Shown: piece after piece, positions 8,358 through 19,189 of the stretch
How the letters are laid out: the number at the start of each line of letters is the position of its first letter
How positions within the stretch are numbered: the first letter of the stretch is position 1
Origin: Gemmatimonadota bacterium
GTDB lineage: Bacteria; Gemmatimonadota; Gemmatimonadetes; Gemmatimonadales; GWC2-71-9
NCBI GenBank assembly: GCA_003222205.1
Contig: QHVC01000113.1
Coordinates: 1 to 42,180 of the forward strand
DNA length: 42,180 nucleotides
Direction: 5' to 3'
Notes under the pieces: model-generated
Told to the model about the DNA's origin: nothing
The model's input: only the letters and a program-made list of their open reading frames with translations
Databases searched by the model: none
Made by a program: the position numbers and the translations under genes

Positions 8358-8800
8358 GGCGTCCCTTCCGGCCCCACGACGGCCGGCCGGCCCGCGGGAT
8401 CCACCCACAGCGCCGTCCCGTCAGCGCGCAGCTCCTTTTTCCAGATCGGCAGGCGCTTCTTTGCTTCCTCGATCACGTAGCGGCAGGCCTCGAACGCGGC
8501 GGTGCGGTGCGGCGCGGCGGCGGCGATGCCGATGCTCGCCTCCTCGGTTGGGACGAGCCCCAGCCGGTGGCGCACGGCGAGGCGCGTCTCCGGCCAGCGC
8601 TTGCGCGCTTCGGCGAGCAGGCGGTCGAGCTCGGCGACCGCCATCGCCTCGTACGCCGAGTACTCGATCCCCGTGACGCCGCCGTCTTGCGGGGCGTCGC
8701 GCACGGTGCCGAGGAACACGCAGGTGCCCCCGCACTGCGGAGCCGCCACCTCGGCGATGAGCGCGCTGACGACGATGGGGTCTCGAGTGAGATACGTCAC
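8354..8800 (-). CDS. moaE: Molybdopterin synthase catalytic subunit
   Basis: MoaE binds precursor Z and takes sulfur from thiocarboxylated MoaD to make molybdopterin. The 148-residue protein contains CGGTCVFLGTVRD, GIEYSAYEAMA, HRLGLVPTEEASIGIAAAAP and PIWKKE with the active-site lysine, all family hallmarks. It starts 2 bp after the moaD stop and overlaps moaA by four bases. Confidence 0.94.
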   Translation of the reverse strand: MTYLTRDPIVVSALIAEVAAPQCGGTCVFLGTVRDAPQDGGVTGIEYSAYEAMAVAELDRLLAEARKRWPETRLAVRHRLGLVPTEEASIGIAAAAPHRTAAFEACRYVIEEAKKRLPIWKKELRADGTALWVDPAGRPAVVGPEGTP

Positions 8801-8802
8801 CG

Positions 8803-9057
8803 CTAGCCTCCGGCGACCGGCGGCAAGAACGCGACTTCGTCGCCATCGTTCACCGGCGCGTCGAGCCTCACGTGGCGCATGTTGACCGCGGCGAGGGGGC
8901 GCTCGGGCAACAGGGCGGCGCCGGGAATCGCCTCGCGCACCTGTCGCACGACGTCGGCGACGGTCGCGGGGACGGCGACGGAGACCGCCGTCGTCTCGCA
9001 GCCCGCCAGCTCGGCGTAGCGCGCGAAGAACCGCACCTGGACCGTGCCCGTCGCCAT
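8803..9057 (-). CDS. moaD: Molybdopterin synthase sulfur carrier subunit
   Basis: An 84-residue ubiquitin-fold protein ending in AGG, the tail that is adenylated and thiocarboxylated so MoaD can give sulfur to MoaE. The start VQVRFFARYAELAG and the end DEVAFLPPVAGG are typical. It is the first gene of moaD-moaE-moaA and lies 19 bp after the upstream M61 peptidase gene. Confidence 0.92.
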   Translation of the reverse strand: MATGTVQVRFFARYAELAGCETTAVSVAVPATVADVVRQVREAIPGAALLPERPLAAVNMRHVRLDAPVNDGDEVAFLPPVAGG

Positions 9058-9076
9058 GCTGTGAAGCTACCGCCTG

Positions 9077-10870
9077 TCAGGGACCGGTGGTACCGGTCGC
9101 CAGGCCCCGCCAGATCTTCGCTTGCTTAGGGGTCGGCGACGGGGCGCGCTCCAGCCGGAACGAAGTGGTGGCGCGCTCGCGCACGTGCGTGTTCAGCGTG
9201 AGGGTCTGGCTTTCGCGGCGCACGGTGAGCGTCATCGGTTGCCCCGCCTGTCCGCGGTAGCGCGTCCGGAATGCGGCGCCCCAATCCGAGTCCGGGGTCA
9301 CCGCGATGTCGCCGATCTTCAGCAGCACGTCCCCGGGGACCATCCCGGCTTCGCCCGCCGCGCTGCCCGGCGATACCGCCTGCACCACCAGCTGGCCGTC
9401 CGGCGTCGCGCCCGAGGTCACGCCCAGGAACGGCAGCGCGGTGGTGCGGCGCGTGACGACGATCCCCGCCTTCGGAAGGACCGAGTCGTACGGCAGCGGC
9501 CCGCGGCCGTTGATGTAGCGCTGATAGAACCCGTCCGCGTCCGGCATCCCCATCTCCTTGAAGAGCGCCAGCAGGTCGGCCGTCCGGAATCCCTTGCCCT
9601 GCTTGTAGAATCGCGTGAACAGCGCCCGCATCACGTCGTCGAGGCTGAAGCGGTTGTCGCTGGCGTCGCGGATGGAGACGTCGAGCAGGAGACCGGTGAG
9701 CGAGCCCTTCGGGTAGTAGAGCTGGGAGCTGTTGACGTACACCTCGTTGATCCAGGTCGCGACGCTGCCGTCCTCCTCGCTCCACGGCTCCGGCGCCGCC
9801 TCGACTTGCCGGATGTTCACGGCCGCGTTTGACAGAAACGTCGAGTCCGCCCACAACCCGGCGCGGAGGTTGGTCAAGTCCGCGTAATAGTCCGTCACCC
9901 CTTCCGACCACCACAACAGCGGCGTGTACTGCTCCCCGTGATAGTCGTACGGCCACATCTCCGCCGGCCGGATGCGCTTGACGTTCCAGAGATGGAAGGA
10001 CTCGTGCGACAGCAGCGGCAGGATGAAGTCGCCGAACCTGCCCGTGGGGTCCGCGAACGCCGGCGCCGGCATGATGTCGTACTGGCTGGCGCTGTGCTCC
10101 AGGCCTCCGCCGAAGTTGACGGGTGCGTGCATGACGTTGAAGAAGATCGTGTAGGTCTCGTACGGTGGTGGGCCGCCCATAAGCAGGTTCTGCACCTTCG
10201 CGATCTTCTCGACGGCGCTGCGGAAGTTGCGCTGCACGGCGAGGGTGTAGTCGGCAGTCGGCCACAGCGCGATGCGGATCCAGTGCCCGTCCACCTGCAC
10301 CGAGTCGAGCGCATACTTGCCGACGAACGTCATCGCGTCCGCGAGCTCGTGATAATCGGCAGCGCTGTACACGCCGCGTCCCGCCCCCTTCAACGCCGTG
10401 GTCACCTGCCACCCCGCCGGCAGCGCGAAGCGCACTTCGGCGGGTCGGTCCAGCTGTCCTTCCTCGTACAGGAACAGATTGGTGCCGAGCGCTTCGCCGA
10501 AATCGTCGGCGAGCTGCGCGAGCGAGAGGTCGACGGTATCGGCGAGGTAATCGAACTCCACCGAGACGCGGTCGCCGCGTCCCGTCGTCACGCGCCACGT
10601 GTCCTTGTCGGCCCGATCCCAAAACAGCGGCTGCCCGGCCACGCTCCGGGCGCTGAAATGGCGCACGTAACGCGCGTAGTTTTGGATCTCGTAAGCGCCC
10701 GGGCTCCACGCGGGCAGCGAGAGGTAGAGCGTGTCCTTGCCACGCGCGGGGAACTCGGCCTTCACGTGGAAGAGTCGCTCCGTCGGCGCGGAGACCGACA
10801 CCTCGTAGCGAACGGTTTGAGCCGCGGCGAGCGCGGGAATCGTGAGCAGCAGGGCGCAAAGCTGTCGCAC
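9077..10870 (-). CDS. Secreted M61-family (glycyl aminopeptidase-like) peptidase with PDZ domain
   Basis: The 597-residue protein starts VRQLCALLLTIPALAAAQ, a signal peptide; the GTG at 10870 has GGGAG at good spacing and is preferred to the track start at 10924. After an N-terminal beta domain come GGGLEHSAS (about residue 256), the zinc motif HESFH (about 288) and the third ligand in WWSEGVTDYYADL, the M61 arrangement. A PDZ-like domain (VQAVSPGSAAGEAGMVPGDVLLKIG) covers about residues 490-570. It would trim peptides in the periplasm or at the surface. It is upstream of moaDEA but separated functionally. Confidence 0.9.
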   Translation of the reverse strand: MRQLCALLLTIPALAAAQTVRYEVSVSAPTERLFHVKAEFPARGKDTLYLSLPAWSPGAYEIQNYARYVRHFSARSVAGQPLFWDRADKDTWRVTTGRGDRVSVEFDYLADTVDLSLAQLADDFGEALGTNLFLYEEGQLDRPAEVRFALPAGWQVTTALKGAGRGVYSAADYHELADAMTFVGKYALDSVQVDGHWIRIALWPTADYTLAVQRNFRSAVEKIAKVQNLLMGGPPPYETYTIFFNVMHAPVNFGGGLEHSASQYDIMPAPAFADPTGRFGDFILPLLSHESFHLWNVKRIRPAEMWPYDYHGEQYTPLLWWSEGVTDYYADLTNLRAGLWADSTFLSNAAVNIRQVEAAPEPWSEEDGSVATWINEVYVNSSQLYYPKGSLTGLLLDVSIRDASDNRFSLDDVMRALFTRFYKQGKGFRTADLLALFKEMGMPDADGFYQRYINGRGPLPYDSVLPKAGIVVTRRTTALPFLGVTSGATPDGQLVVQAVSPGSAAGEAGMVPGDVLLKIGDIAVTPDSDWGAAFRTRYRGQAGQPMTLTVRRESQTLTLNTHVRERATTSFRLERAPSPTPKQAKIWRGLATGTTGP

Positions 10871-10922
10871 GGGGAAGCTCCCTGGGACGGAACGCAGCGA
10901 CGCGGGGGCTGATACCCCATCC

Positions 10923-10957
10923 AAAACAAAGCGGCCCAGACGGTTAGTCCGGGCCGC
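10923..10957 (-). terminator. Rho-independent terminator after the HU/IHF gene
   Basis: On the minus strand GCGGCCC pairs perfectly with GGGCCGC across a 13-base loop, followed at once by TTTGTTTT. It ends the HU/IHF transcript 21 bp after its stop codon. Confidence 0.8.
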
Positions 10958-10977
10958 GGGGCTCGCGGAATGCGCGG

Positions 10978-11295
10978 TCAGGAGCTGACCCGCTCTCCGC
11001 TCGCGTCCGCGACCATGGCCCGCAACTCCTTGCTGGGCTTGAAGACAGGCACCGGACGCGCCGCCACTTCCACCGGATCACCGGTGCGCGGGTTGCGCGC
11101 CATGCGCGTCTTGCGCTGACGGATCTTGAACGTCCCAAATCCGCGAATCTCAATGTTATGCTGCTCGGCGAGGGCGGCTTTGACGGCATCGAGGAACGCA
11201 TCGACGACGCGGGCGCAGTCTTTCTTGGAAATGAGGGGGCCGGCGGTGCGGGCGATTTGCGCGGTGACTTTTTCGACCAGGTCGGCCTTCGTCAT
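10978..11295 (-). CDS. HU/IHF-family DNA-binding protein
   Basis: A 105-residue histone-like protein that bends and compacts DNA. It starts MTKADLVEKVTAQIA and carries GFGTFKIRQRKTRMARNP RTG in the DNA-binding arm, then VPVFKPSKELR, the family signature. Start is ATG 11295 behind GGGGGA; the track extension to 11328 is not needed. The gene has its own promoter, overlapping the carA stop, and its own terminator, so it can be expressed apart from the large upstream operon. The C-terminal tail is slightly longer than classical HU (90 residues), nearer to IHF-like members. Confidence 0.92.
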   Translation of the reverse strand: MTKADLVEKVTAQIARTAGPLISKKDCARVVDAFLDAVKAALAEQHNIEIRGFGTFKIRQRKTRMARNPRTGDPVEVAARPVPVFKPSKELRAMVADASGERVSS

Positions 11296-11339
11296 CGGTC
11301 CCCCATGCCAGGGCTTCAGGGTTGCCAAAGCCGGGGGGC

Positions 11340-11368
11340 AACATACGGGCTTACCTATTGACTGTCAA
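11340..11368 (-). promoter_or_regulatory. Sigma-70-type promoter for the HU/IHF gene
   Basis: TTGACA (11368-11363), a 17 bp spacer and TATGTT (11345-11340) on the minus strand. The -35 box overlaps the end of carA. Predicted start is near 11333, about 38 bases before the ATG. Confidence 0.65.
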
Positions 11369-12434
11369 GAGCTTGGAGGAACTCTTGGAAGTGCTTTTGG
11401 GCGTCGTGCGGGCCCGGCGATGCCTCCGGATGGTACTGTACGGCGATGATCGGGTACTCGCGGTGCCGGATCCCTTCCACGGTGCCGTCATTGAGGTTGA
11501 GGTGCGTGACCTCCAGAGCCTTCGCTCCGGGAACGCCGCCGGTGTCGCCCTGCACCGAGAACCCGTGGTTTTGTGATGTGATAAGTACTTGCCCTGTCTG
11601 GAGATCGCGCACCGGGTGGTTGCCGCCGCGGTGGCCGTAGGGGAGCTTCACCGTCTCCCCGCCGAACGCCAGCCCCAGAATCTGGTGGCCGAGGCAGATG
11701 CCGAACACCGGCAGGCTGCCGTCGCCGAGCGCGCGCACGCTCTCGATTGCGTACCCGACCGCGGCCGGATCACCGGGGCCGTTGGAAAGGAAGACGCCGT
11801 CGGGCTGGAGCTCGCGCACGCGCGCGGCGGGCGTCGTGGCGGGGACGACGGTGAGGCGGCAGTCGTTCCGAATGAACAACCGGACGATGTTCTGCTTCAT
11901 GCCGAAGTCGTAAGCGACCACGTGGTGGTGGGCCTCTGGCGAGCCGGCCGTATACTCTGCGCCGATCGTCGCGGCGCTCGCCAGGTCGAGCCCGTCCATC
12001 GAGGGTGACACGGCGAGCGCCGCGCGCACGTCCGCGCTGGGCTCCGGTCCCACCGCCACGACGCCGCGCATGGCTCCTTTCGAGCGGATATGGCGCGTGA
12101 GCTGCCGGGTGTCGACGTCGGCGATGATCGGGATCTTCGCCTGCGCCAGCCAGTCGAGCAGGCTGCCCGTCGATCGCCAGTTGGACGGCTTGAGCGACAG
12201 CTCTCGCACGACGACGCCCGCGACGCGCGGGCGGTCCGACTCGAGATCTTCCGGGTTGATGCCGTAATTGCCGATCATCGGCGCGGTCATCACCACGATC
12301 TGGCCGAGGTAGGAGGGGTCGGTAAACACCTCCTGGTACCCGCTCAGATTGGTGGTGAATACGACCTCGGCGTACGCTGGCTCGAACGGCAGCGGCGCGG
12401 TTCCGGGGAACCAGGCGCCATCTTCGAGCAGCAC
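11355..12434 (-). CDS. carA: Carbamoyl-phosphate synthase small (glutaminase) subunit
   Basis: Hydrolyses glutamine and passes ammonia to CarB for pyrimidine and arginine synthesis. The 359-residue product has the N-terminal carA domain (LLEDGAWFPG, TNLSGYQEVFTDPSY) and a class I glutaminase domain with the nucleophile in VFGICLGHQILG and the His-Glu pair in YHPEASPGPHD. The start is unclear: the frame is open into secG, and the first usual codon near the family start is GTG 12434 (VLLEDG), which has no good ribosome site. Translation may begin a few codons earlier at a rare codon or by coupling to secG. No carB lies in the window. Confidence 0.92.
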   Translation of the reverse strand: MLLEDGAWFPGTAPLPFEPAYAEVVFTTNLSGYQEVFTDPSYLGQIVVMTAPMIGNYGINPEDLESDRPRVAGVVVRELSLKPSNWRSTGSLLDWLAQAKIPIIADVDTRQLTRHIRSKGAMRGVVAVGPEPSADVRAALAVSPSMDGLDLASAATIGAEYTAGSPEAHHHVVAYDFGMKQNIVRLFIRNDCRLTVVPATTPAARVRELQPDGVFLSNGPGDPAAVGYAIESVRALGDGSLPVFGICLGHQILGLAFGGETVKLPYGHRGGNHPVRDLQTGQVLITSQNHGFSVQGDTGGVPGAKALEVTHLNLNDGTVEGIRHREYPIIAVQYHPEASPGPHDAQKHFQEFLQALDSQ

Positions 12435-12459
12435 GTACGCGCGGGGGCGGTCGGCGATG

Positions 12460-12828
12460 TTAGTTGGGCCTCTTGGTCGGCGTTTTGGTCGGCGTCGTCG
12501 GCTGCTGCGTCGTGGGAGACGATTGGATCGGGAGCGGCGCCGGCTGCGCCGGCTGCCCCTGCTGCGGCAGGTTCTCCAGCACCGAGCGCGGCCCGCTGGT
12601 ATTGGCGGACATGAACGCGAGCACCAGCGCGAGGAACAGGAAAATCCCCGCGGTCCACCAGGTGATCTTGTGAAGAATGGTCGCCGCCTGGCGGCCACCC
12701 ATCAACATTTCGGTCCCTGCGCCGCCCCCCAGGGACGCGAGCCCACCGCCCTGCCCCGCCTGGAGGAGCACGGAGACAGCGAGGATCAGCGCATCGAGCA
12801 GGAGGATGACGACGAGAACGGTGAACAT
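12460..12828 (-). CDS. secG: Preprotein translocase subunit SecG
   Basis: The small SecYEG subunit that aids protein export. The 122-residue protein has two membrane helices (MFTVLVVILLLDALILAVSV and about residues 55-75) around the conserved loop QAGQGGGLASLGGGAGTEMLMG, followed by a Pro/Thr/Gln-rich tail that ends TPTKTPTKRPN. The ATG at 12828 gives the normal start; the track start at 12921 lies inside tpiA. It keeps the common tpiA-secG order, 19 bp after tpiA. Confidence 0.93.
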   Translation of the reverse strand: MFTVLVVILLLDALILAVSVLLQAGQGGGLASLGGGAGTEMLMGGRQAATILHKITWWTAGIFLFLALVLAFMSANTSGPRSVLENLPQQGQPAQPAPLPIQSSPTTQQPTTPTKTPTKRPN

Positions 12829-12847
12829 CGGTCGGCCGGGAAAATAC

Positions 12848-13608
12848 CTATGCGGCCGTGCTCCGCACAAGCTCGCCCCACGTTGCCGGGTCGAGTGATG
12901 CGCCGCCCACCAGCACGCCATCCAGCTCGCGCTCGGCGAGCAGCTCCGCGGCGTTCTTGAGGCTCACGCTCCCGCCGTACAGGATCCGGGAAGACTTCGC
13001 CCCGTGCTCGGCGAGCCAGCGCCGGATGGCGCGATGTACCTCGGCGGCGTCCCGTGGCGTGGCGTTCCTTCCGGTACCGATCGCCCAGACGGGCTCGTAC
13101 GCGACGGTCACCTGTTGCAGGGCGGCCGGTGGCCGGCGGCCCAGGGCGGCTTCCAGTTGTCGCGTCACGACGTCCAGCGTGTTTCCCGCCTCCCGTTCCG
13201 CCAGCGTCTCCCCGACGCACAACAGTGGGAGCAGCTGCGCCTCCAGCACGGCGGACAGCTTCCGCTCGGTGTCCGCGTCGATTTCGCCGAACCGGTGGCG
13301 GCGCTCCGAGTGCCCGACCAGCACGGCGCGGGCTCCCGCCGCCGCGGCGAGGGGAGCGGAGATCTCCCCGGTGAAGGCCCCCTTCGGCTCCCAATACACG
13401 TTCTGCGCCCCGGCCAGGAAGCCCGAGCGACCCACGAGCGCCTGCGCGACCGCCTCCAGCGAGACCGCCGGCGGGAAGAACCACACCTCGCATCCTTCCG
13501 GCAACCGGCCGTCCGGCAACCGGGAACGCTCGAAGAACGTCTTCAGATACGCCCGCGCCTCTTCCGGCCCGAGGTGCATCTTCCAGTTCGCGGCGAACAC
13601 CACCTGCC

Positions 13609-13612
<4 letters not shown>
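12848..13612 (-). CDS. tpiA: Triosephosphate isomerase
   Basis: Interconverts dihydroxyacetone phosphate and glyceraldehyde 3-phosphate. The 254-residue enzyme has [10 protein letters not shown] (catalytic Asn and Lys), VLVGHSERR (catalytic His), [11 protein letters not shown] (catalytic Glu) and [11 protein letters not shown] (phosphate loop). GTG 13612 is the start, behind GGAGG, and overlaps the pgk stop as GTGA. A direct repeat (CCGGCAACCGG twice, about 13500-13525) encodes [10 protein letters not shown] in a surface loop after helix 1. Confidence 0.95.
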
Positions 13613-16550
<2,938 letters not shown>

Positions 16551-16558
<8 letters not shown>

Positions 16559-17369
16559 GGAGCGCGCGGCCGACGGCGGCGCGCATGACTTCGGTTGGGC
16601 CCTGTCGCTCGGGGAAGAAGCGCGCGAACGCCGCGATCCCCTGCTGGACGAGCAGCTCGCGCCCGTCGTGTGCGGTGACGCCGGCGGCGCGCAGTGCCCG
16701 GACCCAACGGGTTTCACCGGGCGTGTACACCAGGTCGAGGGCGGCGCGGGCTCCCCGCAGCGCGGCGGGGTCTACAGGCAGCGGATCCTTCTCCTGGAGC
16801 CCGAGCGGGGTGGCGTTGATCACCAGGTCGCTGGCGTCGCGCTCGGTCGCCGCCCGGGCGCGAGCGCCGCGCGTCACCGCCCAATCGGCGAAGGTGCGCG
16901 CCCGAGCCGCCGTACGCGAGCGCACCAGCAGCTCCGCGCCGGCAGTAGCCGCGGCGATGGCGACGGCGCGCGCCGACCCGCCCGTGCCGACGACGAGCCA
17001 GCGCCCCGCGCCATCCGCCATGCGCCGCACACACGTCAGGAGGGCGGTCACGTCAGTGTTGTCCCCTACGAGGACGCCGTTTTCGGTCCAGAAAGTATTG
17101 CACGCGCCGGCGCGGGCGCAGACATCCGTTTTGCGCGCGACGTAGCGTTCTGCCGCCTCCTTGTGCGGCAGCGTGATGTTGCCGGCGGCGGCGACGGCGG
17201 CGAGGGCCTCCAGCACGATGAGGAGCTTGGCGGCGGGCGTGGGGAGCGCGACGTAGACGGCATCCAGGCCGAGCGCCCGGATCGCGGCGTTGTGCATCAT
17301 GGGGGACAGGGAATGAGTGACCGGATCGCCGAGGACGACGAGTAAGCGGGCGTTAGCGCCGATCTCCAC
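16551..17369 (-). CDS. aroE: Shikimate dehydrogenase
   Basis: Reduces 3-dehydroshikimate with NADPH in aromatic amino-acid synthesis. The 272-residue protein has DPVTHSLSPMMHNAA, the catalytic Lys in NITLPHKE, GDNTDV, the nucleotide loop VVGTGGSARAV, INATPLGL and the C-terminal GRELLVQQGIAAF. GTG 17369 follows AAGGAAGGG and overlaps the upstream phosphatase gene by 17 bp. Confidence 0.93.
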
Positions 17370-17826
17370 GCTGCCCTTCCTTTACCAGGCGCTCCACGGT
17401 CGCGTCGATGAGCGCTTCCAGCTCGGCGACGGTATCCCGGTACACCTCGAGGTCCCCGCCGAACGGGTCGCTCACCTCCGCGTCCTCCCCTTCGCGGCCG
17501 GCGTATTCCCCGAGCACGAACACGCGCCCTTCTCCGCCCAGCTCGTCGACGCGGGCGCGGTGATGACGCGCCATGGTGAGGATCAAGCCGGCCTGCTCAA
17601 CGATCTCGCGCGTGAGCAGCCGGGCGCGATGCCCGGAGAGATCGAGGCCGCGCTCCAGGCCCACGAGGTACGCGCCCTCCGACGCCGGCGCGCCGTCCCA
17701 CGCCCCCGTCCCCGCCGACTCGACCGCGACGCCCTCGAGCCCCCTCTGGGCGAGCGTGCGCTTGAGCAGCGCCTCCGCGAGGGGGCTGCGACAGATGTTG
17801 CCGGTGCACACGAGCAGGACGCGCAC
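17353..17826 (-). CDS. ywlE: Low-molecular-weight phosphatase (tyrosine/arginine phosphatase, YwlE-like)
   Basis: The 157-residue protein begins VLLVCTGNICRSPLAEALL, with the CX5R catalytic loop, and has the DPFGG acid motif near residue 120. It belongs to the low-molecular-weight phosphatases; placement right after the tsaC (ywlC) gene matches ywlE, known as a protein-arginine phosphatase in Bacillus. A Thr directly after the nucleophile Cys (CTGNICRS) is the feature linked to arginine specificity in YwlE. The substrate here is inferred. Start GTG 17826, 2 bp after the tsaC stop. Confidence 0.85.
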   Translation of the reverse strand: MRVLLVCTGNICRSPLAEALLKRTLAQRGLEGVAVESAGTGAWDGAPASEGAYLVGLERGLDLSGHRARLLTREIVEQAGLILTMARHHRARVDELGGEGRVFVLGEYAGREGEDAEVSDPFGGDLEVYRDTVAELEALIDATVERLVKEGQRGDRR

Positions 17827-17828
17827 GG

Positions 17829-18482
17829 TCAGGGGGCGAGGAGGCCCACGGCGCGGCGCAGCTCCGCGACCGGCAACGCGCCGGCGCGCACGACGCGCGG
17901 GGTCGCCGTCGTGCAGTCGATCACCGTCGAGGGCGGCCGGTTGCCCAGCACGCCGCCATCCAGGACCAGGAGGCGGCCGGAGTCGACCGCGGCGGCGAAC
18001 TCGCGCACGATGGCATCCGCCCCGGGGGCGGTCGGCTCGCCGGGCCGATTGGCAGAGGTCGAGGTCAGCGGCTCACCGAGCGCGGCAACGAGTCGCCCCA
18101 CCAGTGGCTGCGAGGTCCAGCGCACGGCGATGCCTCCTTCCGGGCCGCGCAGGGTGTCGGGGAGCCGTCCGCTGCCGCCGGGCAGGACCAGCGTCAGGGG
18201 CCCGGGCCAGAAGGCGCGCGCGAGCGCGGCGGCGGACGCGTTGAAGGCGAGCCCGAACGACTCGGCCATCTCTCGGGAGCTGACGAGCAGCAAGAAGGGC
18301 TTGTCCGCGCGACGGCCCTTGAGCTCGGCGAGCGCGCGCACGTCGTCGGCCCGCGCGCGCGACCCCAAACCGTACACCGTTTCCGTCGGATAGGCGAGGA
18401 GGCCGCCCGCGCGCAGATGCGCCAGCGCGGGGGCGAGCGCGACCGCGAGGTCGGCCTCGGTGCGGAACGGCAACGGCTTCAC
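17829..18482 (-). CDS. tsaC: Threonylcarbamoyl-AMP synthase
   Basis: Makes threonylcarbamoyl-AMP for the t6A37 modification of tRNAs that read ANN codons. The 217-residue protein has the YrdC domain: GLLAYPTETVYGLG, KGRRADKPF, and STSANRPGEP, which together hold the KxR...SxN active site. It lacks the extra C-terminal Sua5 domain. GTG 18482 overlaps the ispD stop as GTGA. It is next to ywlE, as in Bacillus (ywlC-ywlE). Confidence 0.92.
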   Translation of the reverse strand: MKPLPFRTEADLAVALAPALAHLRAGGLLAYPTETVYGLGSRARADDVRALAELKGRRADKPFLLLVSSREMAESFGLAFNASAAALARAFWPGPLTLVLPGGSGRLPDTLRGPEGGIAVRWTSQPLVGRLVAALGEPLTSTSANRPGEPTAPGADAIVREFAAAVDSGRLLVLDGGVLGNRPPSTVIDCTTATPRVVRAGALPVAELRRAVGLLAP

Positions 18483-19189
18483 CGCAGCTCACGCGCCAGT
18501 GCCTCGGCGATGCGGAAGTCCTCGGCGGTCGTCACCTTGAGGTTGTGCGGCGAATCGGGCACGACGTCCACTGGGAGCCCCACGCGCTCGCACAGCTCGG
18601 CGTCGTCGGTGGCGGCTCCATCGAGCTTCCCGCGACCCGCGTAGACCTGGTCGAGCATGTCTCGCGGAAACCCCTGCGGGGTCTGGGCCCGCCACAGCCG
18701 CTCGCGCGGCACGGTCCGGGCGACCCGCCGCCCCGTATCGTCGGTCACTTCCTTCACCGTGTCGCTCACGGGGAGCGCCGCGATCGCCGCGACGCCGGTC
18801 CGCGCGCGCGCGATGACGGCGTCGATCGTGGCGCGCACGACGAACGGTCGGGCGGCGTCGTGCACCAGCACCACCGCCGACGCGCGCAGCGCCTTGAGCC
18901 CGGCGGCGACCGAATGGGCCCGGGTCTCGCCGCCCGCGACCAGGGTGAGCCGCTCCCCGGCCAGCCGGCCCAGCCAGTCCGGCGGCCGCTCGGCGTATCC
19001 CGGCGGCAGCGTGACCACCACGTGGTCGACGTCGGGGTGCGAGGTGAAAGGCCGCAGCGCCCGCAACAGCATCGGCACGCCGAGGATCGAGCGGAACTGT
19101 TTGGGCTCGCCGGGACCGGCGCGCACGCCCGCCCCGGCGGCGACGATGACCACGCCGACGTCAGGCCGCGAGGCGGCGGGCGAGGTCAC
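18479..19189 (-). CDS. ispD: 2-C-methyl-D-erythritol 4-phosphate cytidylyltransferase
   Basis: A MEP-pathway isoprenoid enzyme joining CTP to methylerythritol phosphate. The 236-residue product has VVIVAAGAGVRAGPGEPKQF (CTP loop), VLVHDAARPFV, the middle VSDTVKEV and the C-terminal ATDDAELCERVG and NLKVTTAEDF. GTG 19189, behind GGAAGG, overlaps the end of radA by 29 bp; the track start at 19324 is antisense-like Ser/Arg-rich text. IspF is not adjacent. Confidence 0.92.
   Translation of the reverse strand: MTSPAASRPDVGVVIVAAGAGVRAGPGEPKQFRSILGVPMLLRALRPFTSHPDVDHVVVTLPPGYAERPPDWLGRLAGERLTLVAGGETRAHSVAAGLKALRASAVVLVHDAARPFVVRATIDAVIARARTGVAAIAALPVSDTVKEVTDDTGRRVARTVPRERLWRAQTPQGFPRDMLDQVYAGRGKLDGAATDDAELCERVGLPVDVVPDSPHNLKVTTAEDFRIAEALARELR

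Noticed and set aside
7347-8480. 377-residue plus ORF over moaA
   Set aside because: moaA has its radical SAM motifs and GG tail; the plus frame is a codon-bias shadow.
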